The notes under the pieces were generated by a model. That model was not told the origin of the DNA. It searched no databases and was given only the letters and a program-made list of their open reading frames with translations. From an uncultured Clostridia bacterium (GTDB lineage Bacteria > Bacillota > Clostridia > Lachnospirales > CAG-274): DNA of 64,000 nucleotides. Below, in pieces: positions 52,745 to 62,100 of the stretch. Numbering within the stretch: the stretch's first letter is position 1; each line of letters starts with the position of its first letter. The stretch spans positions 62,001-126,000 of the forward strand of contig CALWSK010000002.1 of assembly GCA_944384195.1 (NCBI GenBank). Reading direction: 5' to 3'. The translations under genes and the position numbers were made by a program.

Positions 52745-53908
52745 TTATATAGTTTTTAAATTTAAGCAAAAATCTTTTGCTATATCTCTTGCTTTTCTAT
52801 CCATTTCTAAAACATCTTCTAAAGTATAGTTTTTAATATTATCTTTTTCTAGTTGTTCCATTGTATATTTTATAACTTGGGGTATTTGTATAAATTTTAT
52901 TTTTTCTTGTAAGAAAAATTCTACTGCTATTTCATTACTAGCATTTAATATACAAGGCATAAGTCCGCCTCTTTTTATAGCATAAAAAGCATACATAAGA
53001 CAAGGAAAAAGTTCATAATTTGGCTCTTTAAAAGTTAGATTGCTATGTTTTAGAAAGTCTAGTTTTTCAAAATTATTTTCTATCCTATCTGGATATGTAA
53101 GAGCGTATTGGATAGGAACTTTCATATCTGCCGTGCCAAGTTGAGCTATTATAGCACTATCTTTATATTCTACCATAGAATGTATTATACTTTGAGGGTG
53201 TATAACAACTTTTATATCTTCTATATCCATAGAAAAGAGCCATTTTGCTTCTATTACTTCAAGTCCTTTATTCATAAGTGTAGCAGAATCTATAGTTATT
53301 TTTTTGCCCATACTCCAGTTAGGGTGGTTTAGAGCTTCTTTAAGCGTCACATTATCAAGATTTGTATGTTCTCTAAAAGGCCCACCAGATGCAGTAAGAA
53401 TTATCTTTCTTATCTGACTATGTTTATTGCCTTGCATACATTGAAATATAGCAGAATGTTCGCTATCTATAGGATAGATATTTACATTATTCTCTTTTGC
53501 CTCTTTCATAACTAGCTCTCCAGCAGAAACAAGAGTTTCTTTATTTGCAAGTGCTATATCTTTTTTAGCTCTTATAGCAAGAATAGTAGGTATAAGTCCT
53601 ACATTACCAACTAGAGAATTTAGGATAAGATTTGCCTTAGTTAAAGTAGCAAGAGCTTCAAGTCCCTTAGTTCCAGTATATACATTTAGGGTTTTATCTT
53701 TAATATTTTGCTTAAATGTAGATGCCTTATCTTCATCTGCAATACAAACATATTTAGGTTTATATTTTTCTATTTGTTTTTCTAATAGCTCTATATTTGT
53801 ATTTGTAGAAAGAGCTATAACATTTATATTTTTTAAATTATCTACAACTTCTAGAGCCTGAGTCCCTATAGAGCCTGTAGAACCTAATATAACTATATTT
53901 TTATTCAT
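52745..53908 (-). CDS. dxr: 1-deoxy-D-xylulose 5-phosphate reductoisomerase
   Basis: A 387-residue NADPH-dependent enzyme making MEP, the second step of the non-mevalonate isoprenoid route. The N-terminus has the nucleotide motif ILGSTGSIGTQALEV; ANKETLVSAGELV, YPIDSEHSAIFQC, LTASGGPFRE and NHPNWSMGKKITIDSATLMN are all intact. It works upstream of ispG, which lies on the opposite strand at 58068. ATG 53908 follows TTGGAGGTATT. Fifteen bases separate it from cdsA. Confidence 0.97.
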   Translation of the reverse strand: MNKNIVILGSTGSIGTQALEVVDNLKNINVIALSTNTNIELLEKQIEKYKPKYVCIADEDKASTFKQNIKDKTLNVYTGTKGLEALATLTKANLILNSLVGNVGLIPTILAIRAKKDIALANKETLVSAGELVMKEAKENNVNIYPIDSEHSAIFQCMQGNKHSQIRKIILTASGGPFREHTNLDNVTLKEALNHPNWSMGKKITIDSATLMNKGLEVIEAKWLFSMDIEDIKVVIHPQSIIHSMVEYKDSAIIAQLGTADMKVPIQYALTYPDRIENNFEKLDFLKHSNLTFKEPNYELFPCLMYAFYAIKRGGLMPCILNASNEIAVEFFLQEKIKFIQIPQVIKYTMEQLEKDNIKNYTLEDVLEMDRKARDIAKDFCLNLKTI

Positions 53909-53923
53909 AATACCTCCAAAATA

Positions 53924-54760
53924 TTAAATAGTTAAGCTATAAATTTCTATTATTTTTAATATTATGTAGCAAATACCAGAGGTAAATATTACGCTATCGA
54001 ATCTATCTAAAATTCCACCATGTCCTGGGATTAGATTTCCGTAGTCTTTTATGTTAAACTTTCTCTTTGTAGCAGAAGCTGTTAAATCACCGAATTGTGC
54101 AAATATAGCTCCTACAACACCAAGTATAAAAAAGCTAACTAACATAACATTTTTATTATCAAAGATATGTTCAACTCCAACTTGTTTATTTGATATAAAT
54201 AAGGCATATATAATGCAAAATACCGCAGAAAATAATATTCCACCTATAGCACCTTCTATAGTTTTTTTAGGGCTTAGCTCGGGAGTAAGTTTATGTTTTC
54301 CGAAAGTTATTCCAGTAAAATAAGCTCCAGTATCACAAGCCCAAGCACATATAAAAGGTAACCAAACAGTATATGCTCCATAGTTAAGTTCTCTTATAAG
54401 ATATACAGTAGAAAACATAAGCGGAATATAGCAAACACCAAAAAATGTAAGTGCTACATCATATATATTAATTTTTTTATAATTAAACACCATAAATATT
54501 AGGCTTGTAAATAAAAAAACTTCAAATATTAAATCTGATATTTGAAAAAGGGGGGTATCTAGCAAGAGTAAATAGACTACAGTTACTACAAATCCTAAAT
54601 AATGTATAGGTTGTATCTTTTTACAAATTGCTTTATAAAATTCATACATTCCTATAAGAGATACAAATATGGTTCCTATCTTTAAGAGTATTCCCCCGCA
54701 ATAAACAAAATAAAACAAGATAGGGAACAAAACTAAACTAGATATAATTCTAACTACCAT
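53924..54760 (-). CDS. cdsA: Phosphatidate cytidylyltransferase
   Basis: A 278-residue integral membrane enzyme forming CDP-diacylglycerol from CTP and phosphatidate for phospholipid synthesis. About seven or eight hydrophobic segments are present. The C-terminal family signature is complete: SATKRKFNIKDYGNLIPGHG followed by GILDRFDS. The ATG at 54760 directly abuts the TAA of uppS, so translation is coupled. The order uppS-cdsA-dxr-rseP is typical of Firmicutes. Confidence 0.96.
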   Translation of the reverse strand: MVVRIISSLVLFPILFYFVYCGGILLKIGTIFVSLIGMYEFYKAICKKIQPIHYLGFVVTVVYLLLLDTPLFQISDLIFEVFLFTSLIFMVFNYKKINIYDVALTFFGVCYIPLMFSTVYLIRELNYGAYTVWLPFICAWACDTGAYFTGITFGKHKLTPELSPKKTIEGAIGGILFSAVFCIIYALFISNKQVGVEHIFDNKNVMLVSFFILGVVGAIFAQFGDLTASATKRKFNIKDYGNLIPGHGGILDRFDSVIFTSGICYIILKIIEIYSLTI

Positions 54761-55474
54761 TTATTTTTCTATCCTTCCCCCAAAACGCCTTTCTCTTTTT
54801 TGATAAGCATTAATGGCTTTTTCTAAATCTTCAAAGGTAAAATCTGGCCAGAGCTTATCGGAAAAATAAAACTCGCTATAAGCACTTTGCCATATTAAAA
54901 AGTTACTAAGTCTTTGTTCTCCGCTAGTTCTTATTATAAGTTCTGGGTCTTTATATTCTTTAGTATCTAGATAGGAAGAAACTAAGTTTTCATCTATATT
55001 ATCTATAGCTAGTTTTCCGCTAGTTATATCTTTTGATATATTTTTAATAGCTCTAACTAGTTCATCTCTTCCCCCATAATTTAGTGCTATATGTAATCTA
55101 AGTCCGGTTTTGTGGCTAGATATGGTTTCTAACTCTTTTATATCTTCTATTAAATCTTTAGGAAGAACTGATATATCGCCTATTATATCTATTTTAGTGT
55201 TGCTTGTTTCATTTTCTTTTATATATCTTCTTATGTAGTCTTTTAATATACTCATAAGATCGTCTACTTCTTGTTTTTCTCTTTTCCAATTTTCAGTAGA
55301 AAAAGCATATACAGTAATATCAGTAATATCAGTTTTTTCTAATTTTTTTATAAGAGTTTTAAGAGCATCTGCTCCCGCCTTATGTCCAAGTTTTTTAGGA
55401 AGTAGTCTTCTTTTTGCCCATCTTCCATTTCCGTCCATTATTATTGCTATGTGTTTAGGTGAGGCTTTATCCAT
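54761..55474 (-). CDS. uppS: Undecaprenyl diphosphate synthase
   Basis: A 237-residue cis-prenyltransferase making the C55 lipid carrier for peptidoglycan and wall polymers. Catalytic Asp14 is in IIMDGNGRWAKRR. TVYAFSTENWKR, the ALNYGGRDELVRAI block and the C-terminal PELIIRTSGEQRLSNFLIWQ region, ending RRFGG, are present. ATG 55474 follows the membrane-protein gene with no gap, and its product feeds the same envelope pathway as cdsA, dxr and mreBCD. Confidence 0.96.
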   Translation of the reverse strand: MDKASPKHIAIIMDGNGRWAKRRLLPKKLGHKAGADALKTLIKKLEKTDITDITVYAFSTENWKREKQEVDDLMSILKDYIRRYIKENETSNTKIDIIGDISVLPKDLIEDIKELETISSHKTGLRLHIALNYGGRDELVRAIKNISKDITSGKLAIDNIDENLVSSYLDTKEYKDPELIIRTSGEQRLSNFLIWQSAYSEFYFSDKLWPDFTFEDLEKAINAYQKRERRFGGRIEK

Positions 55475-56170
55475 TTATTTATCCTCCTTTTTTATTATAT
55501 TATAATCAGCATCTGTATTATACCAACCAGATATTCTCCATTTTCCATCTAGGCTCTTTTGTAAATGATATATATAGTAGTAAGTTTGGAAGAGATTATC
55601 TTTTTGTTCTACTCTAACATAAGCTAAATTTTCATCTTTAGTATCATACATAACAGGTTTTACAACTACGTTTGTAAGTTTTACTTTATTTTTTTTAAGA
55701 TTTTCTATACTCGCATATACATTTTTTTGTTGTTCATCTGCCGGATTTTTATTTAGTATTTCATCAGAGAGTAATATTCTTTGTTTTTGTAATATAGTAG
55801 GAACTATAGATAGGTCTTTTATTTTTTCGCCATATAAAAGCTTATAACCATCTGTGTATATAGTTACTACATCTTCTGGAGTTTTTGGATAATTTTCTTC
55901 ACTTATAGATATTATTTTATTAAAAAGTGTAGTAGCATTATTTTTTTCTTCTTTTACAAAATATCCATCTGTATCCTTTTTATTACCTATAGATATAACA
56001 AAAAATACTCCAATTATACTAATAACTAATATTATAAAAAGTATACTTATTATACTGGAATTTTTTTTAGAATTTTTGTTTGTTCTAATGTCTTCTCTTT
56101 TAGAATTTTTTCTTTCTTCTAGGCGTCTTTGAACTCTAGTTCTAGGTTCTTGTTTTTTAGGTTTATTCAT
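55475..56170 (-). CDS. Single-pass membrane protein of unknown function
   Basis: A 231-residue protein. The basic N-terminus has PRTRVQRRLEERKNSKRED, one membrane helix spans about 40-65 (IISILFIILVISIIGVFFVI), and a roughly 165-residue extracytoplasmic domain follows. The latter has YPKTPEDVVTIYTDGYKLLY and the late YIYHLQKSLDGKWRISGWY. It may correspond to DUF6715 of Lachnospirales; that match is from memory and not certain. The frame opens at GTG 56179, but this lies inside the AGAAGGTG ribosome site, so ATG 56170 is used. It sits between engB (1-base gap) and uppS (adjacent). Confidence 0.75.
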   Translation of the reverse strand: MNKPKKQEPRTRVQRRLEERKNSKREDIRTNKNSKKNSSIISILFIILVISIIGVFFVISIGNKKDTDGYFVKEEKNNATTLFNKIISISEENYPKTPEDVVTIYTDGYKLLYGEKIKDLSIVPTILQKQRILLSDEILNKNPADEQQKNVYASIENLKKNKVKLTNVVVKPVMYDTKDENLAYVRVEQKDNLFQTYYYIYHLQKSLDGKWRISGWYNTDADYNIIKKEDK

Positions 56171-56171
56171 A

Positions 56172-56765
56172 TTATTCACCTTCTTTTATAATATCTTCTA
56201 TTACTTGCCAAAGCTTGTCTTTACCATCTTTTGTTTGACTAGAAAAAGGTATAAATATATGTTCTGTAGTAAGATTTAAGCTTTTTCTTATAACAGATAG
56301 ATGTTTATTTATTTGGCTTCTTTTTAGCTTATCACTTTTTGTAGCTACTATTATTATTTTGTAGCCGTAGTGATTTAACCAATCATACATCATTTTATCA
56401 TTAGCTGTTGGTTCGTGTCTTATGTCTATTAGCATAATTATAGACTTAAGCTGGGGTCTTTCTAGGAGATATTCTTCTATTATTTTTCCCCATTTTGCTA
56501 TTTCTGTTTTGGATGCTCTAGCGTAGCCATAGCCTGGGAGGTCTACAAAATGAAGCTTATTTTCTACATTGTAGAAATTTATAGTTCTTGTTTTACCTGG
56601 ATTTTGGCTTGTTCTAGCTAAAGATTTTCTATTTACCATACAGTTTATAAGAGAGGACTTTCCTACATTAGATTTGCCTACAAAAGCTATCTCTGGAAGA
56701 AGACTTTCTGGATATTGGTCTTTTCTGCCACATACTGCCGTTAGTTCTACATTGTTTACATTCAT
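56172..56765 (-). CDS. engB: Ribosome biogenesis GTPase EngB (YsxC/YihA)
   Basis: A 197-residue GTPase required for 50S ribosomal assembly. G1 is GKSNVGKSSL (about 30-39), G2 GKTRTINFY, G3 DLPGYGYA, G4 ATKSDKL and G5 PFSSQTKDG. ATG 56765 follows AAAGGAGCTTGTAAA. It is usually found beside lon or clpX; here it heads a transcript including uppS, cdsA, dxr and rseP. Confidence 0.96.
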   Translation of the reverse strand: MNVNNVELTAVCGRKDQYPESLLPEIAFVGKSNVGKSSLINCMVNRKSLARTSQNPGKTRTINFYNVENKLHFVDLPGYGYARASKTEIAKWGKIIEEYLLERPQLKSIIMLIDIRHEPTANDKMMYDWLNHYGYKIIIVATKSDKLKRSQINKHLSVIRKSLNLTTEHIFIPFSSQTKDGKDKLWQVIEDIIKEGE

Positions 56766-56920
56766 TTTACAAGCTCCTTTGCTAAATTATTAGATATAAA
56801 GGGCTCTGTAAAAGAGCTATTTTATGTTTTTATTTTATATCCTTATATTAAATTATACACAAAATTTTAGCAAATAACAAGTTTTATTATGAAATATATG
56901 GAATAAAAAAACACACAACA

Positions 56921-56967
56921 ATAGTAAAAATAATGATATAGCTATAAACTAATCAAATTTTTACTAT
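56921..56967. repeat. Inverted repeat downstream of the CxxC protein gene
   Basis: ATAGTAAAAAT (56921-56931) and ATTTTTACTAT (56957-56967) are perfect inverted repeats around a 25-base loop containing the palindrome TATAGCTATA. It probably acts as the terminator of the CxxC gene; the 213-base gap to engB otherwise shows nothing. Confidence 0.5.
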
Positions 56968-56978
56968 CATTGTCTGTT

Positions 56979-57224
56979 TTATTCTTTTTCATCATCTAAA
57001 ATTTTAATTTTAAACTTGCTAACAATATCCTTATAACAACTATCACATATATCAAAGCTATGTTCTTGTCCATCTAGGATAGAAAAATATCCCCATTTTT
57101 TATCCACCGACAGATACTCTAAAAAGTTACCAAAGCTATCTTTTTCTATAGGTTTACCACACATATTGCAATATATTTCGTATATTTCGTCTTCTTCTTT
57201 TAGCACCTTTTTTACCTTTCGCAT
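56979..57224 (-). CDS. Small CxxC zinc-binding protein of unknown function
   Basis: An 81-residue protein with two Cys pairs, CNMC (about 18-21, in YCNMCGKPI) and CDSC (about 61-64), separated by a charged and aromatic stretch (FLEYLSVDKKWGYFS). It looks like a small zinc-ribbon domain. The longer frame reaching 57335 has a tyrosine-rich, unlikely N-terminus; ATG 57224, behind a G-rich AGGGGGGGTGGCATA, is preferred. It diverges from the PHP gene. No family name is assigned. Confidence 0.65.
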   Translation of the reverse strand: MRKVKKVLKEEDEIYEIYCNMCGKPIEKDSFGNFLEYLSVDKKWGYFSILDGQEHSFDICDSCYKDIVSKFKIKILDDEKE

Positions 57225-57349
57225 TATGCCACCCCCCCTAATAGATGCTATATCTATATTATACACTATATTATATGTTTGTGTATATAGGTAAAATATG
57301 ATATTATAATAAATAGGGGATAAACAATATATCATATAGGAGGGTATTT

Positions 57350-58054
57350 ATGAAATATGTATTAGATGTTCATTGTCATAGTATATCTAGTGGACACGCA
57401 TATAGTACTATAACAGAGAATATAAATTATGCTAAAGATAAGCTAGAGCTATTAGCTATAACAGACCATGCACCTAAAATGCCAGGAAGTTGTAGCAAGA
57501 TACATTTTTTAAATTTTGGAGTACTTCCTAGAAAGGTGGACAATTTAGAAATAATTTACGGAGTAGAGCTTAACATAATAGGAGAAAATGGAGAGCTAGA
57601 TTTGCCCCAAAATATTATAGATAGGTTAGATATAAAAATAGCTAGTCTTCATCCGCCTTGTTTTGCACCCGTTGATGATAGAGAATATATAACAAATACT
57701 ATAATAAATGTTATGAAAAATAAGGATATAAATATAATAGGGCATCTTGGAGACCCTAGGTATCCTATAGATATAGAAAAGCTAGTAAGAGTATCTAAAG
57801 ATACAAAAACTCTTATAGAAATAAATAATGCCTCTTTATCTAGTACTAATACACGTTGCGGTGGAGAGAGTATTATAGAAAATATATTAAAAGAATGTAA
57901 ACAGCAAAATGTAGAAGTTATCTTAAATAGTGATGCACATTATCATACACAAATAGGAGATTTTAGCAATATTTTTCCTTTACTTAAAAAAACAAATTTT
58001 CCAGATGAACTTATAGTAAATACTAGTGTAGAAAAATTTAAGTCTTATTTATAA
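57350..58054 (+). CDS. PHP-domain phosphoesterase (YcdX-like)
   Basis: A 234-residue metal-dependent phosphoesterase. PHP motifs are [17 protein letters not shown] (His7/His9 region), [30 protein letters not shown] and the late [14 protein letters not shown]. The arrangement is that of YcdX-type and histidinol-phosphatase-type PHP proteins, which act on small phosphorylated molecules; the substrate here is not known. ATG 57350 follows ATAGGAGGGTATTT. It precedes ispG by 13 bases in the same operon. Confidence 0.9.
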   Translation: MKYVLDVHCHSISSGHAYSTITENINYAKDKLELLAITDHAPKMPGSCSKIHFLNFGVLPRKVDNLEIIYGVELNIIGENGELDLPQNIIDRLDIKIASLHPPCFAPVDDREYITNTIINVMKNKDINIIGHLGDPRYPIDIEKLVRVSKDTKTLIEINNASLSSTNTRCGGESIIENILKECKQQNVEVILNSDAHYHTQIGDFSNIFPLLKKTNFPDELIVNTSVEKFKSYL

Positions 58055-58067
58055 AAGGAGTAATAGT

Positions 58068-59126
58068 ATGGAAAAAATAAAAAGAAGATTAACAAAAGAA
58101 GTAAACATAGGAGGTGTGAAGATAGGGGCAGATAATAAAATAGCTATACAATCTATGTGTAATACAGACACTAGAGATGCTAAAAAGACTATAGAGCAGA
58201 TAAATGCTTTAGCAGAAGAGGGATGTGAAATAGTAAGAGTTGCTGTACCAGATATGGAGGCTTGCGAGAGTATAGCTAAGATAAAAAAAGGTATAAAAAT
58301 ACCTCTTGTGGCAGATATACATTTTGATTATAGGCTTGCTTTAGAGGCTATGAAAAATGGAGTAGATAAAGTTAGGATAAATCCTGGGAATATAGGAGAT
58401 GAAGAAAGAATAAAAGCTGTTATTACTATGGCTAAAGAAAGGGCTATCCCTATAAGAATAGGAGTAAATTCTGGTTCTTTAGAAAAGGATATTTTAGAAA
58501 AATATGGAGCAGTTACACCTAATGGACTTGTAGAGAGTGCTTTAAGACATATAGATATTATAGAAAGATATGATTATAACAATATAGTAGTATCTATAAA
58601 GGCGTCTAGCGTTCCTTTTAGCCTTGCTACTTATTCTATATTATCTGAAAAAATAGATTATCCATTACACCTTGGTATAACAGAATCTGGAACAGTAAAA
58701 ACAGGCACTATAAAATCGGCAGTTGGTATAGGAAGTATTTTATCTATGGGAATAGGAGATACAATAAGAGTATCTTTAACAGGAGAGCCTATAGAGGAAA
58801 TAAGAGTGGCTAAAGAAATATTAAAATCTTTAGAGCTTAGAGAATTTGGAGTTGAGCTTATATCTTGTCCTACTTGTGGGAGAACAGAGGTAGACCTTAT
58901 ATCTATAGCAAATGAAGTAGAAGAGCGTTGTAAAAAGATAAATAAAAATATAAAAGTTGCTGTTATGGGGTGTGCTGTAAACGGACCTGGAGAGGCTAAA
59001 GGAGCAGATATTGGTATAGCAGGAGGAAAAGGAAGTGGACTTATTTTTAGAAAAGGAGAAATAATAAAAAAAGTTCCAGAAGATAAACTTATAGAAGAAC
59101 TTATGAAACTTATAGATACATTATAG
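58068..59126 (+). CDS. ispG: 4-hydroxy-3-methylbut-2-enyl diphosphate synthase IspG
   Basis: A 352-residue iron-sulfur enzyme of the MEP isoprenoid pathway, converting MEcPP to HMBPP using reduced ferredoxin or flavodoxin. The TIM-barrel half includes [28 protein letters not shown] equivalents and [10 protein letters not shown]. The C-terminal cluster Cys are in SCPTCGR and [14 protein letters not shown] 58068 follows AAAAGGAGTAATAGT. It is 11 bases before polC, a common clostridial pair. The other MEP gene dxr is on the opposite strand. Confidence 0.97.
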   Translation: MEKIKRRLTKEVNIGGVKIGADNKIAIQSMCNTDTRDAKKTIEQINALAEEGCEIVRVAVPDMEACESIAKIKKGIKIPLVADIHFDYRLALEAMKNGVDKVRINPGNIGDEERIKAVITMAKERAIPIRIGVNSGSLEKDILEKYGAVTPNGLVESALRHIDIIERYDYNNIVVSIKASSVPFSLATYSILSEKIDYPLHLGITESGTVKTGTIKSAVGIGSILSMGIGDTIRVSLTGEPIEEIRVAKEILKSLELREFGVELISCPTCGRTEVDLISIANEVEERCKKINKNIKVAVMGCAVNGPGEAKGADIGIAGGKGSGLIFRKGEIIKKVPEDKLIEELMKLIDTL

Positions 59127-59137
59127 AAGGTGATTAT

Positions 59138-62100
59138 TTGGAAGAAAAAAACTTTTTATCTGTTTTTAATAAACTACAGATATCGGCTAATGTAAAAACA
59201 GGTTTAAAAAATGCTATAGTAAATTCTATAAAAGTAGATAGAGCTAGTCTTAAAGCAGAAGTATTTTTGATAAGTAATGTTGTTGTAAATCAAGAATGTA
59301 TAAAAGATTTTGAAAAAGATATGTTTAGAAATTTTCCTTTTCTAAATGAAGTTAATATAAATCTTAAATATGACTTTGGAGAGCTTAGCCTAGATAAAAA
59401 GATAGATAAAATTTGGGATACTATAAAAAAGATGGTATCAGAAGATAGCCCTATATGCTACACTATGATAAAAGATGCAGTTTATATTTTAGATGGAAAT
59501 AGACTAGAGATAAAACTAAATCAAAAGGGGAGTTTTATATTTAAAGCTAAGGGTATGGATATTAAAATAGCAAAATTTATAAAAGATAGGCTTTTAGAAG
59601 ATATTTTTATTTTATTTGTAGATGGAAATGGATATTATAAACCTAAAGAAAAAGAAGATATCTTATATTTAAAACCTAAAAAAGAGACTTTAGAAGATAA
59701 TAAGAGTATTGAAATAGAGAGAAAGTCACCTACTATAACTTTTGAAAAACCAAAAACTGTTTATAAAAAGGTTAAAAATCCTACTCTTAAAGTAAAAGAA
59801 GATATAAAAGAAGAAATTGTTAGTATAGAAGGGCATCTAAATGAGGGCGAAAAGATAACTATAGAAGGTAAGATAATATTAGTAGAAAAAACTGAAACTA
59901 GAGCAGGAAAGCTTGTAGTTAGAATAGATATAACTGATATGACAAATTCTATAAGTTTTAAAATATTTACTACAAACGAAGAATTTGATAACGAATATAA
60001 AAGTATAGTAGCTAAAGGCAATTTTGTAAAAATAAAAGGTGATATAACTTATGATGAATATAGCAAAGAACTTTGTTTAAAACCTAGAGAAATAGCTTTA
60101 GCCAAAGCTAAAGAGCTTAAAAAAGATGAGGCTAAAGAAAAAAGAGTGGAGCTACATTTACATACACAAATGAGCAAAATGGACGGAGTATCTAGTGTAA
60201 AAGATATTGTAAAAAGAGCTAGCGATTGGGGACATAAGGCTATAGCTATAACAGACCACGGAGTAGTGCAAGCTTTCCCAGATGCTATGGATATAGCAAG
60301 AAAACTTGGTATAAAAGTATTATATGGTGTTGAAGCTTATCTTGTAGATGATTTAGCTAATGTTGCTGAAAATAGCAAAAATCAAAATCTTAATAGTAGT
60401 TTTGTAGTATTTGACTTAGAAACTACCGGGCTTAATAAAGAAATAAATAAGATAATAGAAATTGGAGCAGTAAAAATACAAAATGGAGATATAGTAGATA
60501 GATATTCTACTTTTATAAATCCTAATGAGAAGTTATCTGAAGAAATAATTAATCTTACTAATATTACAGATGATATGCTAGAGGGAGCTAGACTTGAAGA
60601 TGAAGTTTTATCAGAATTTTTTGAATTTTTTAAAGATAGCGTATTAGTAGCACATAATGCTAATTTTGATGTTGGATTTATTAAAAATTGGGCAAGAAAA
60701 CACAATATAGAGTTTAACTTTACTTTTGTTGATACTGTTGGTTTATCTAGGACATTATTTCCAAATGAAATAAACCACAGGTTAGATACTATATGTAAAA
60801 GGCTTAATGTGGAGTTAGAAAGCCATCATAGAGCAGTAGATGATGCCGAAGCTACTGCTCATATATTTCTAAAATTTAAGGAAATATTAGAAAAAGAATA
60901 TCAAGTTAGTACTTTAGATATGGTAAATGAACTTGCGAATAAAAATATAGAGGTTAAAAAACTAAGACCAAATCACGCTATAATTTTAGCTAAAAATCAA
61001 AAGGGACTTAGAAATTTATATGAGCTTATATCTAAATCTAATCTAGATTATTTTTATAGAGACCCAAGAATACCTAAGAGTGAATTTTTAAAGCTAAGAG
61101 ATGGACTTATTATAGGTACTGCTTGTAGTGATGGTGAATTTTATAATGCTATTTTAAGTGGTGCAGATGAAGATGAAATAGAAAAGCTTATTAATTTTTA
61201 TGATTATTTAGAGATACAACCTATAGCCAACAATAGATATCTTATAGATAATGAAAAAATTAGTAATATAAATAATGATGAAGATTTAGAAAATATAAAT
61301 AGAAAGATAGTAGCCTATGGACAAAAATATAATAAGCTAGTTGTTGCTACTTGTGATGTGCATTTTTTAGATAAAGAAGATAGCTATTTTAGGAAAATAA
61401 TAATGGATTCTAAGGGTTTTAAAGATTGCGATAATCAGCCACCTTTATATTTTAGGACTACAGAAGAAATGTTAGAAGAATTTAACTATCTTGGCGATGA
61501 CAAAAGCTATGAAGTAGTAGTTACTAATACAAATAAAATAGCAGATATGATAGATAATATTTTACCTATACCAGATGGTACATTTCCGCCGGAAATAGAA
61601 GGTTCTGATATAGAGCTTAGGCAGATAACAACAAAAAGAGCTAAGCAGATATATGGAGACCCTCTTCCTAAGATAGTTGAGGCTAGGTTAGAACGTGAGC
61701 TAGATTCTATTATAAAAAATGGCTTTGCTGTATTGTATATAATAGCCCAAAAGATAGTTTGGAATTCTAATGATAACGGATATATAGTTGGTTCTAGGGG
61801 TTCTGTTGGTTCATCTTTTGCGGCAACTATGGCGGGAATAACAGAGGTTAACCCCTTATCTCCTCATTATTTTTGTAAAAATTGTAAGTATTCAGATTTT
61901 GATTCTGAAGATGTAAAAGCTTATGCTGGAAACTCTGGTTGGGATTTACCAGACAAAATTTGCCCTATATGTGGAAATAATTTATCTAAAGATGGACATG
62001 ATATACCTTTTGAAACATTTTTGGGATTTGAAGGCGATAAAGAGCCAGATATAGACCTTAATTTTTCAGGAGAATTTCAGGCAAGAGCTCATCAATATAC

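Noticed and set aside
56979..57335. Longer 118-residue version of the CxxC protein
   Set aside because: The extra N-terminus is a Tyr/Ile-rich translation of promoter-like AT sequence, and the ribosome site lies before ATG 57224.
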